Source: Anseranas semipalmata
Lineage: Eukaryota > Chordata > Aves > Anseriformes > Anseranatidae
Reading direction: 5' to 3'
Assembly: GCA_013399115.1 (NCBI GenBank)
Contig: VXAA01004000.1
Coordinates: 82,591-146,590 of the forward strand
DNA length: 64,000 nt
The position numbers and the translations under genes were made by a program. Shown one piece after another: positions 36,906 to 47,768 of this stretch; position 1 is the stretch's first letter; each line of letters starts with the position of its first letter. The notes beneath the pieces are model-generated. The model was not told where the DNA came from. It searched no databases and saw only the letters and a program-made list of their open reading frames with translations.

Positions 36906-36910
36906 ATCTG
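36906..36910. repeat. Target-site duplication, right copy (ATCTG)
   Basis: Second copy of the 5-bp duplication. Removing the LTR and one copy rejoins the CR1 as ...GGTTGATCTGTTGGCC.... Confidence 0.75.
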
Positions 36911-37210
36911 TTGGCCTTTTCTGAATATGAGTGCAACATCTGCCTTCCTCTTGGCATCAGGGAACCTCCTCCCATCTCCATGATCTTTCAGAGACAACAG
37001 AGAGCAGCCTTGCAAGAACTTTGCCAGAAATTTCAACACCCTTGGATGCAGCCCATCAAGTCTAATGAATATACATTGGTCAAGTTCTTGCAAGCATTCT
37101 CTGACTTAGTCTTCATCTACTGCTAATCATCGTCCTGCTTGAACTCCTTCACAGGAGGCCTTGGAGAAGCTGAGGCAAAGAAGGCATTGAGTAATTCAGC
37201 TTTAAAAAGT
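36911..37210 (-). mobile_element. Old CR1 LINE, minus strand, part right of the LTR insertion
   Basis: This continues the CR1 left of the LTR. The minus-strand frame at 36887-37093 reads LDGLHPRVLKFLAKFLQ and then DAKRKADVALIFRKG. It matches the region at the start of RT (family DGVHPRVLRELA ... WRKANVTPIFKKG). Nearer 37170-37200 the plus strand has GAGGCAAAGAAGGCATTGAGTAATTCAGC, the CR1 segment encoding the LNAFFAS-type motif. Together with the left part the copy spans about 490 bases of RT N-terminal sequence. It is old and inactive. Confidence 0.8.
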
Positions 37211-37484
37211 TGTTTAAATGTCTACTGCTGGGTTGTTGTGTGCTCCCCTACGCATTTCTTTTGGTTGTGAAAACACTTAGGAAATCAGCAGGAAACATCA
37301 TATTTTCAAGATAATCAACTTTGCATTATATTAGTTCATGAATATAAATTTGTACAGATTTTTCACTGCCTGAACACTATGTCTGGCAAGAGAATGGATA
37401 ATGACTTTGGAAGAAGCATTACGAGGTGCAGATACATTAGTCAATATCTGTTTTCTTAGAGAACACATTTTGTAGCAAAATCAA

Positions 37485-37712
37485 AATCACAGAACAGTTG
37501 AAGTTGAAAGGCCCCTCTGGAGGCCATCTAGTCCAGCCACCATACTCAAAGCAGGGTCGCTTAGATCAGATTGCTCAGGTCCATTTGGGTTTTGAATGTG
37601 TACAGTGCTGGAGACTCCAAAACCTCTCTGAACAGGCCATTGCAGTGTTTGATAACCCTTAGAGTAAAACAAAAACAAAAAGTTTTCCTTATGTTTAAGT
37701 GGAAAAATCAAG
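37485..37712 (-). mobile_element. CR1 LINE 3' end, minus strand, older subfamily
   Basis: On the plus strand it begins AATCACAGAACAGTTGAAG, then CTCTGGAGGCCATCTAGTCC and CAAAGCAGGGTCGCTTAG, with GGAGACTCCAAAACCTCTCTG further in (family GATGGAGACTCCACAACCTCTCTG). It ends near TTTTCCTTATGTTTAAGTGG. About 230 bases of 3' UTR and ORF2 end. The tail has only one octamer. Confidence 0.85.
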
Positions 37713-39549
37713 TTGGACTATCTTTACTCTTACTAAAGATAAGACTAAAGATAAGATGGGATTCTTGCCAGTTAATTTTACTGTATGAGAGTTGAACATC
37801 AATGTAAGATTTATTTCATCTACCATGGAATGAAGTAAATCTTCTTGTTTCAAATATCCTTCTTTTCACTGTTTGTGGAGTGGCATGGACAGATGAGTTT
37901 AAACATCTAATTCAGATGGCATGAATCCCACCAATGGTTATTTTTCTTCCATAGAAGCACACAAAATCAAAAATGAAAAAGAAGGAAGACTCAAACAAAA
38001 AAATACTACTTTAGCCTTCTGAGTTGAAAAGCACATTTGCCAATAGCTACAATTCAAAATATGCAGCCATTTTTCTTTGTTTTGCTTTGCTTTTCCTCTT
38101 CTCTCATGGAAACTATCTTTATGGGATCCCTTGAGCTATGTGACACAGCATCTTATCCCATTGAGGTCCACTCCACTTGTAACCTCTAAACCTGCTGGAT
38201 AAATTTATCTACAGTCAAATTGGGGAATGCATTACATTACAAACAAGCACAAACAAGTTTTGTGAAAAACAGATGATTGATAATGAGGGAGAGGAGAGCA
38301 GAACTCATTGTTTATCCATTTTGAGAGGTAATAGACAACTGACCAACCTGCCATGAGTACCAGATGGCCAGTCAGTGCACTCATCATTCCAACCTAGCTA
38401 CAGGACATGGTTGCTTCTTGCCTTGAAAACAGAAAACACACATGGAACACAGTAGTAAAGAAATGATATATGGGTAAGGGGAGTAAAAGAGATATTGGGC
38501 TTGTGACAAACTAGACAGCATCATGGGAATTTGAGGAATACACAGAAAGCCTGGGGATACTTCAGAGAGAGCAGGTGGGAATAGATGTAAGGCACAATCC
38601 ATGAGAAGTGAGTTTCAGTAGCTCCACTGCTCAGAGCAACATGCTGTCCCACACAGTACATCATGCAGTCAGTAACTGGAATGCAATTGGCCAGGCTTAA
38701 GCCTGACAGCAAATGCCCTAATAGTCAGTTTCTGCTCTCAGTTATAGTGCTATAAAAGCAGAATAACTCCCCCGTTTGTTATTTTATTCCTAGTTATCAC
38801 AAGGTGACCCATCTGTTTATATTTTTTCATGCAATACATGGTTATTGCAAATTGAAATTCCAGTCAAGTCACAATACATTTCATATACTTAGCAGCATCT
38901 AAGAAACCAAGAGCTTCACAATGTCATATTCCTACTTGTCAAATAGAAGACTACCATCTGATTAACATTTTAAGTGTCAGAGTTGCTTGGATGACACATT
39001 TTGCAAGATGCAGAATAACTTCAGCCATATGTTTTAAAATACTATAAGAGAGAAGGGAGAATTAAGCATAAGTAGAAGCCCTATCCATGGCCAAGACTTT
39101 CAAAAGATGGGTGCCTACATTTAGGTTCTGAAATCTGGAACAGATTATTTTCTCAAATGAACCAGTTTTCAGAAAAGCTGGTGAATCCAGGCTACTCCAG
39201 ACCTTCACATCTGCAAATCTGAGGTAAGGAGAGCAATCTGACTTTGGATCAGAACACTCTCTTAAGTTAATTTGGCAGGTGCTGGCACATGGAGACCTGG
39301 TGCAAACCTTTTGCTTTTCATTGGACAAGAGAGAAAAGTGTTGCATCTTTTCCTAGCCTGAGAACCACTACATGGGAACAGATCCAGTAAGAAACACATA
39401 AAACAAATTCCATTCACTAAAGGTCAAAAAACATATGTTCCATGCATATCACAGAATCAGTTGTTAGTGAGGATGTTAGAGGAAAAAGTCAGAAGCTTTG
39501 CTAGTCAAGACAAACAGCATGCACTGCTTTCCCATCCTCCAACAAGCTA
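37713..39549. other. Intergenic sequence with one ancient repeat
   Basis: About 1.8 kb without a recognised gene. It contains the ancient amniote repeat piece listed at 39085-39195. Confidence 0.5.
39085..39195. repeat. Probable ancient amniote repeat fragment
   Basis: CAAGACTTTCAAAAGATGGGTGCCTACATTTAGG, then ACCAGTTTTCAGAAAAGCTGGTGAATCC, resembles the words TTTTCAAAAGTG, GCCTAAATTTAGG and GATTTTCAGAAAGTGCTGA of a repeat shared by reptiles and birds. The central GCCTACATTTAGG is also similar to ACACCTAAATTTAGG near 42847. Assignment rests on remembered motifs. Confidence 0.4.
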
Positions 39550-39925
39550 TTCTTTCAATCATAGGAGGTTATCATGTTGGCAAGGCCTGATTTCTTCTGT
39601 CTCCATGCTGACTACTCCCAATCATGTTCATGTCTTTCATATGTTTGGAAACATCTTCCAGGATTATTCCAGGATTGAGTTGAGGTTGACCAGCCTGTAG
39701 TTCCCTGGATAATTCTTCTTGTCCTTCTTGAAGGTACAAGTGGAATTTGCTTTCTGCCAGTCCCCAGGAACCTCCCATGTTCACTATAACCTTTCAAAAA
39801 TATTTCAGTGGCCTTGCAGTGACATCGGCTAGCTCCTTCAACACTAATGGCTGCATCCTATCAGGTCACAGGGACTTGTGTTTCTCCAGTTTTGTTTAAA
39901 TGCATCCAAACCTGATCTCCTGCCA
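39550..39925 (-). mobile_element. CR1 LINE RT-region fragment, minus strand
   Basis: The plus strand shows the CR1 reverse-complement signature ATAGGAGGTTATCATGTTGGCAAGGCC, then CCATGCTGACTACTCCCAATC, GACCAGCCTGTAGTTCCCTGG and GGCCTTGCAGTGACATCGGC. These are the RT N-terminal blocks in order. Both ends are truncated, with no tail. It abuts a plus-strand CR1 piece on its right. Confidence 0.82.
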
Positions 39926-39962
39926 TGGGAAGTCTCTTTTGCTCCATACTTTCCCATTGGTT

Positions 39963-40330
39963 TCAGGGGGCTGGGACTGCTGAAGGCAGTGTACTCCAGG
40001 AGTCACTACTGGGTCCAGTCCTGTTTAACATCTTCATTAATGATTTGGACAATGGCACAGAGTGTACACTCTGCAAGCTGGCAGATGACACAAAACTGGG
40101 AGGAGTGGCTGATACACCAGAGTGTCATGTTGCCTACAGAGGGACCTCAACAGGCTGGAGAAATGGGCTGACAGGAACCTCATGAAGTTCAACAAGAAGT
40201 ACAAAGTCCCACACCTGGGGAGAAACAATCCCAGGCACCAGTACATGCTGTCTGGATAATATCCTGCGCAAGTGGTGCTAGGCAGCCGTGCTTGAGCAAG
40301 AGCTCCAGAGTCCCTTCCAACCTGTCCTTG
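39963..40330 (+). mobile_element. CR1 LINE RT fragment with ADD motif, plus strand
   Basis: The frame at 39925-40185 reads [17 protein letters not shown] and then [17 protein letters not shown], the RT palm with both aspartates of the YADD-type motif kept (as LADD). After a frameshift the strand continues with CATGAAGTTCAACAAG and GGGGAGAAACAATCCCAGG (family LMKFNK and LGRNNPR). A deletion then leads to a short 3' end, GAGCTCCAGAGTCCCTTCCAACC, near 40300-40322. It is inactive: the first RT aspartate block and the C-terminus are missing. Confidence 0.85.
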
Positions 40331-42834
40331 TACCTGCACTGTTGGGCAATCTCTGTATCCCTTCTATCTCACCTCTTACCGCTTCAGCCTCTTGTATGCT
40401 TTCTTTTTCATATTTAGTTTTTGTGAAGAGATCCCTGCTTATCTGTGCAGACCTTCTGATGCTTTTTTTTTGTCTTTGTACACGTTGGGATGGACTCAAA
40501 TCAAGGTTGGAGAAAATGAGCTATATGACCTCCCCCTATCTTGATGTCTAAAATATAAACTCACAGAAAACACCTTCTTGCAGAATGAAACAAGTTCCTT
40601 TCAGCCTCCTACACTTAGAGCAAGCAGACTATAAGTGCCCTCCAGACTAGTAAATACTTTAGCTAACAATAGCTTCCAAAGAGATCTTATAAAACATGGT
40701 CTATTGGTTATTTATCTCATTTCCCTGTGAAAAGAACTAACATTTTTTTCCCATCATTTACTGAAAGAGATGATTGTGACATAATCCGGAAAGGTCGGAT
40801 CTGAAATATTTTGTAAGAACTAAGCTGAGTTAAAGCTGAACACATCACCAAGATAACTAAGGGTGTTTAATGAAGTTGTGAAGGGCATAAGTTGGCCATA
40901 AGGACATAGTGAGGCATGAAACTTCCCTCAGATGTGTGCATAAATATTAAGTTCTTCACACTCTGAAGACCACTGGCAGACCAAGACCACAATAAAGTTT
41001 CCACCTTCTCTTTTCTTCACTGCAAACTCTACTTGCAGTTGTCAAATCTAAAAACAGCTCTGCTCAGTATTGATAAAAGCTGCACTGATTTCATTGGGAA
41101 TACTCAAATGAAGAAGGTTCCTTGCATGAACAAAGGTTCAGAAAAACAGATTTTCCCTTTAAAATGGGGAGTATATCTCTGTTTTCAGAAATATATTCTG
41201 TACATTTATGGTGTTTTACAAATTTTGCTACCTGGACTATGCTTTTCTCTTTGTTTCTTTTAATTTCTAATACTTGTTTCATTTGGATCTGCCATTTACT
41301 TTCATCTTGGAGACACTACAGCTAAGCTGGCTAAAGAGGAGCTTATCCTGCCTAGCATGATGGCCAGTGAAATCGCAGCCTCTATTCCTCCTGCTAGAGA
41401 AGGATCCAGGGCTGCAGCTATTATTCCCAATACTCACACGCAGCTAAGCAAAAACCTGAAATCAGGGTGTCATAAATTCCTAGGGACTTAGCAATTCAGT
41501 CATGTCTGACCAAGTTTACTGATCTCTTTGTAAAATAAATACATAAATCTGATCAAGTATTCAGATAATACTAAGCAAAATGTTCAAGTGTTTCAGGAAT
41601 CAGCATAACTCCAAAAGTTTATCTGACAGTGTCATTTCTGTAGATGTGTAATACAATCTGCGTTTTCAGGCATTTGAGCAATAATATGCATTACAGTGTT
41701 CTTCAGACTTTTACAAGGTTGCACTTATTCTCTTTCTTTTTGTTGTCACATATTTAAGTGTCCTTAACTGTAATAGACATGTTGCGTCATATTACCAACA
41801 TTTCACATTATTATTTAATAAACAACCAAAAAAGAAATGTCAGCAGGATAATTATACTTTCACATTTCACCATACCAGTGAGGAGCAATTACACTGCAAT
41901 CCAATAAAAAAAAAAGAACTCCTACAACAGGGAGTTGAAAACACAAGGTGACAGCCTAGAAAAAAATGTCATTGCTTTTCTGCAGATAGTGCATACATTG
42001 TTTTTAAAAACACAATAGAAATTTCTATCTTTCTAAAAAAATAAAATTAGATGCGTCACAGATCTGGAAGTGTAACTCAAATCTGTAAGCAAAGTTCACC
42101 ATCAGGAAATAGCTGTTGGCATTCAGTATAATTCTGTTTCTGGGAGAAGCAAAGAGATCTGAGCCTGTGAGTAGCCCTGTGGGAAGGTGGGCAAAAAAGA
42201 GACCAAAGAACATACCACTAAGAATTAGGTTAAAAAAAGGAAAACAGGAAAAAGAAAGGATGAATGCTTTACAATTGGAAGGCAGTAAAAATGAAAATAA
42301 GAATCGGGCAAATGAGGATATGTTTTATTCCTATCTGGAAGGAGAGCTTTGAGGGGAGAACAGAGACAAAACAGGACATTTCCAAAAATGTGCTTCTTGC
42401 CATCTTTAAAAAGTCACAAGACTGTTCAGATAAATACAAGTGCAAAGATTCACTAGATTGGCAAGTATGAAAGAAACGTTCAAGATTTGTTCCTTTTTCT
42501 TTTTCTTTTTTTTTTTTTTTTTGAAGAATCTTCAGTTTTGCATTTACTTATATACAGTTCTACGTACAGTCCTGTTTTATGTAGGTGACAGCTGCCTGGA
42601 ACTGGGGATCCCATGTAATGGCTACAAAAACTGCTGAGCACAACAGCTCCTGCTCTTGGCCTGGGTCTCCCCAATGTTAACAAAGAAACCCCCTCCATAT
42701 GCTTCGAAAAAAATGGTGTATGCTGCAGGGAAAAGTGATTTTTTCAAATATTATATGTCAGAATATTTTTTGTTTAAATAAATGTCAAACACATTGCTGG
42801 TCACCAAATTCAGGGGTTGGGAATGTAAATTAAC

Positions 42835-43075
42835 CGAAGTGTTAGACACCTAAATTTAGGTATCTGGATGTAAGCCAGAAATTTAAGCTTTGATGGTGGT
42901 CAGTGGAGGTCTGGTCAGTACAGACACAGATTCTGGAGAGTTATCTCCTTTAAAAGCAAATGCCTACATTTTGTCAGGTAAACAGCTCTCTATACTCCAT
43001 TGGCTGGCTTGATTAGATCTCCCTTGATTATAATGGGAGCTTAGATGTCTGGCTCAGAGGTTAAAGGTGTTAATA
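42835..43075. repeat. Probable ancient amniote palindromic repeat
   Basis: The left part has GTTAGACACCTAAATTTAGG, containing CCTAAATTTAGG, a perfect 12-base palindrome. The right part has GATCTCCCTTGATTATAATGGGAGCTTAG, recalling the reptile/bird repeat words CTCCCATTGATTTCAATGGGAG and GTTAGGCACCTAA. The mixture of inverted words suggests a non-autonomous DNA element. The name is not certain. Confidence 0.45.
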
Positions 43076-43272
43076 GCAGTCTTTGCACTATAATTAGAGA
43101 GAGAGCAGCCCTAGTACATCGCAGAACTAGAATATCCCAAGTAGATTTAATGGCTTTTCTAAAATGGCCTCCAGCTGGACTGGCATTGTGTCACATAACT
43201 GTAGGTGCCTGAACCTTGATCTGAATCCTGTTCTTAAATCCACAAAAGAATGAGAATCTTGCTCAATTCCTC

Positions 43273-43316
43273 ATAATAAATAAATAAATAAATAAATAAT
43301 GATAATAATAATAATC
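43273..43316 (+). repeat. (AAAT)n/(AAT)n microsatellite
   Basis: About six AAAT units followed by ATGATAATAATAATAAT. Confidence 0.92.
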
Positions 43317-44683
43317 ATATTACCTAAGAATTTCAACTTCAAACCAAAAAAACGCACCTCCAATTCATTACGGCTGTGACTGACAGTAAGGACTTGTAGT
43401 GAATGAGAAGGGAATAGAGAAAACTGACTGTGAAAACAAAAAGCCTTTCCAGATCCAAGGCTACTATTAGACTTGGTAAGGCAAAATCATCTTTCTGTGT
43501 GTTTGTTTGTGTTTTTTATTTTCAAATTCTTCAGTTTTATCCATTTTCAGGTATGTATCAGGACATGATACAAAGCTGTCAATTCCACAAGGCACAAGTA
43601 ACTGGCATAATCTTGCTGATAAGCCACAGGTCTGACTGACAGCATTACATGTAAACCAGGCACACAAAAATGCACACGATGCCAGTCCAGCTGCAAACCA
43701 CTTCAAAAAAGCTACTGAAGCGATTCAGAGCAATCTAGTTTTGCCAAGTGTCTCCTTCCTTAATTGTGATGCAAAGACTGCTGTGGATTTCTTTCAAGTT
43801 ACTCTGAGTCAAATGGAAAACTTTTAAAGCATCTCTGCTTTAAAGCAACCTCCAATAAACTGCAGTAATTATTTGCTGGCTGAAACAATTAGTAAATAAT
43901 TGAAAATTCCTTTTTGACACTTTTCATCATTTCAATTACAAATTCACAAACGCATTGTTAGTTCTGGCAGCTCATGATTATTTTTTCCTTCTTACTTCCT
44001 AAAAGAGTTGATGCTCCCAGAAGCCAGCAGGCACTGCATGTTAATCAGTTGTGAGCAACTGAGAATATTAATTTGTCAAAAAGTAGTGTATATGAATATG
44101 TTGGGCTCTAAGTATTTATGACTGGTGTGAAATCATGAGGCTTTAAGTATCAGTCTTTCCCCTGACCAATCACTAGCTGGGTGCTATTTGAGTTAGGCCC
44201 AACTTCATCAAAAGGCATCAGACTTTTGTCACTGAGATACCTAATCAGGTGTCTGAATGAAGATGGGATGATAGGATGCCAGACAGTAATGAACATGGTA
44301 CACCACAGCTCTGATATAACTGGAATCATGTCAAATTGAATACTAAGAGTTACCATGTTACCATGAAAACTCATTTCAAAGGGCATTTTACTGTGTCTTA
44401 CTTTGCATGTCTTTCCTCCCAGCAGTGGAAGAACTCTTATAATTTGGGAAACTATTTTCACACAATTTTCTGTCAAGCTAGAACAAGAAAAACATAGGAA
44501 TCAAAGGAAAAATGTTCTCGCAGCTCAGCAGACCCACAGGTTTCAAACCACTGGGATAAGAACACAGAAGACATCAACATCCAAATCCAAATAGATAAGG
44601 TACATGAGTCACTTTAGTGAACTATTGGCATGCTTTCTTCATCTCACCTTCAGAAAAACAAGCCTTTTAGTGCTGTCATTTCC

Positions 44684-44705
44684 TTTTTTTTTTTTTTTTT
44701 TTTTT
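44684..44705 (+). repeat. Poly-T tract, 22 bases
   Basis: Uninterrupted T run, with no LINE or gene copy recognised on the minus strand beside it. Confidence 0.92.
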
Positions 44706-46263
44706 ACTGAGTCCTTAGTGTTCTTATCATAAAAACACCATGCAGACATAAAAAAAAAAGTTAACTCTTGTTACTATATATGATCTAGTATTTATTTGCC
44801 CACAGCTTTTCCAGTCTAGGCAAGGCCATGTCATCACCCAACTTAAGGTAAAGTTCAGAGAAAAAAATCAGTAAATAAATCAATAATGCTTAATTACTAG
44901 AGAAAAGATGGATTCTCAGCTACCGTAATTTACATCAGCTGGACCTCTGTCTTACAATGTCCATTCCACAACATGAAGTTTGCCATTTTCAAAACAATCC
45001 ACGTACTTTAATCTGGAGTAACCTTGGGGTCTGGTCAACTGGCATTTCCTTCTCAGTGAATCCTCAGCCTGGAAACCTCCCAAGTGTGCAACTCATGTCT
45101 CCTGCATGTGAGGTATGTAGGAGGCAGCTCTGTCCCTGGTAGCCAACTCAAAAGATTCCTAAAGCATGACTCACTAGGTCTTCTTTCCAAGTTTTAGGGA
45201 ATCAGGTTGTCTTTCCATATGTAGGAAACAGTATCTTCTCAACCATGCTGGAAGCATTTTCAAAGATTGCTTGTCTGATAGGGAGTCTTAAGAGGAACTC
45301 AGAAGAAGCTCAAGAACAGAGTTAACAACAAAGTGAGCTGCAGCTTTCTTACTTCCAGCAAAACAGAATTTTTACTGATTTCCCTGCTGTTTACAAGGTA
45401 TTAAAGGGAAAACCAGGCATAGCGGGGCACCAGAGAGAAACTAGCTCAGAAGGCGTCATCAGAAGGCATTGGAGGGAGGTGCCCACTACTGCTCCCAGTA
45501 ACTTCTGTCAGCCTCTGCCTCTGACATGTGGAAAAGTCTTGACTGATCACAGAAGTACCATCATGCAGAGGTTTATAATGCTAATTGACGCAGCTCGCTC
45601 TAAGGGCTATCTTCAGACTTGAAGGCTATCCGTGTCAGTTCCACTTTGACTGGTGCCTGTTCCTCATTGAAATTTGTATTATGTGTCTGAGAATGGGCAC
45701 AGTGCCACCCAACAGATGGTCATAAGTGTAGGCATGCTGGAAACCTAGTATGTACAGATCTAAAGCCAGATTTCTCCTCCAAATAGGAAAATTGTGTAGA
45801 GCTTCTACATTCTTCGTTAGCTAAAGTCATCTCTACTTTAAATATCCCCAAATACCTTCCAGCACAGTCAGAATGTCTTCTGGGCTCTAGTATAGAAGGA
45901 TAAATTATTCCTGATAGTGAGGAAAGAGGTAGTGAGAGATGTCTCTATGTAACAAAATAGATCTCTATAAAATGTGTGGTGTTAAGTGAAAAATAATTGA
46001 ACTTTGCTATGGTTTTAAAGTTCCTCCAGAGGATAAGTATACATAGTGTGGAAGGAGAGGCAAATAAGTCCTATATGGAAAACTTGTCAATTATCTCAAG
46101 ATTTTATCCCTGTTGTAGTCATACATTCTACTAGTCTGCTGCTTGTTATTCAGCATGGCAGGAGGCTTGTTCCTCTCAGATCATCTATGGTATTAAAAAG
46201 GTTTCTACTTTCCATGGCTCAGAAGCTAAATCTAATTCATGCAATGCATGCAAAATGGAAAAA

Positions 46264-46277
46264 ATATATATATATAT
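46264..46277 (+). repeat. Short (TA)n run
   Basis: About seven alternating AT dinucleotides. Confidence 0.8.
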
Positions 46278-47168
46278 TTTCCAATGACAACAAAGTAAAA
46301 TCTACACACCAGGTTTTTCAATATGAACAGCCATTGCAGGGTAGTTCATATACCTTCTCCACTGTTAACATTTCGTTTAGAAAGATATATTTTCTAGGAA
46401 ATTAATCTAAACTCCTTCCTTCTTTCCCTGGCCTTGCTTTCAGTTTTTCCTCATCAGCTTATAGAACAGCAAGTGATTTTCCTGTTCACTGCTTACTGCC
46501 ATCAGCCTTGGCTGTTTTATTGCTTTTCTCTCTCTCTCTTTATTTCAGTACCAGTGTAACATAGCTGCTTCAGCAGCAGTCACAGGTTCTATGTGCCTTA
46601 CAGGTTTTGTTTTCAGTCTGAGTGCCCTTTCTGTTCTGTTAGCTGTCTACACTTCACACCATACATTGCCTCTTTCTCAGACACATCTCTGTGATTTGAT
46701 TTCCTCTGCTTTTCCACTCTTCTATGTAGCTGGTCTAATCTAATGTCAGATTCTCTTGGCAGAAAATTGATTCTGCCAGGCTGCTTTCTGTCTTTCAAGG
46801 GGCTCTGAACAAACGAGTATGAGTGAAAAAGGGCAACGGAGGAAGTCAGGACTTCTAAATATTTGGATCCTGTGTTGCTGGTTCATATCATTGTAAGGCA
46901 GAAGAGGTGGAGCTTCTGTTCCTTATCAGCAGGTCAAGTCTCTGTGCTCAGGTTTTAGTATCTGGTATTGAAAATATACTTTCTACTCTGTCAGCTAGTC
47001 TGCGCAAATGAGCAGAAAGAACAGGCACTTTCAATTCTCTACTTTCACTTCTTCAGTTAGCTTTCCTCACTCCCTGACAAGTTCAGCGTCTGGAGCTTCC
47101 AAACAGCCTGCCCATGGTAAAAAATAAAATAAAGGTACTTCTAGAAGGTGTTAAAAATCCTAAACAGA

Positions 47169-47211
47169 GTATCAGCAGGTCAGACACATCTCTGTATCAG
47201 CAGGTCAGACA
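47169..47211 (+). repeat. Two-copy 18-bp direct repeat
   Basis: GTATCAGCAGGTCAGACA occurs at 47169-47186 and again at 47194-47211, giving a 25-base period. It is a small local duplication. Confidence 0.9.
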
Positions 47212-47768
47212 GTAGCAGCCAATTTCAGCAGGAATTCATCTGCCTGAGAAGCTAAATAAAAGTCTGTCCACCATTTTGCATTAAGACAGTCATATCCAGG
47301 AGCCTTAAAAGTTAGGCTTCTTTCAGACCTATGAGTGGACCTTCAGGGCCACCCAGTCCCCCTGCTTATGCCATTGGTGTGGGTTGGCAACTTCAGGGAC
47401 AGACACAACTTTGAAATAGAAATAGTTGCACAGCTGTGTACGACACCAGCCATATCAAAAGATAAAGCCCTCCTACCTTCTGCAGGATATTCATGTCTAG
47501 AAACTTTTTATAATGTCTCTACACAAAGGCCTGTGATAGGAAACACCAGGGTGCTCACATGTAAAGTATGGAGGATTGCAATGGATATGTTATAGATTGT
47601 GGATATGCTAAATGTTTTGATATGCAGGATATGAAATATATGGAGGATTACCCCTGTTGTGGAAGAGTTTATGCAAGGTGGTTTTGCATTTGAATATAAT
47701 CATTGTACTGAGTGAGCTGGAAACCATACATATTGTAAAAAGTATTCTCTTACGGGCAAGTACGTGTC

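Larger units (their letters stand above)
40331..47768. other. Long intergenic stretch with simple and ancient repeats
   Basis: About 7.4 kb, AT-rich, without a recognised gene. Poly-T lies at 42506-42522. An 18-base direct repeat is at 47169-47186 and 47194-47211. The longest open frame is 119 codons (46046-46405) and has no family features. Confidence 0.5.
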
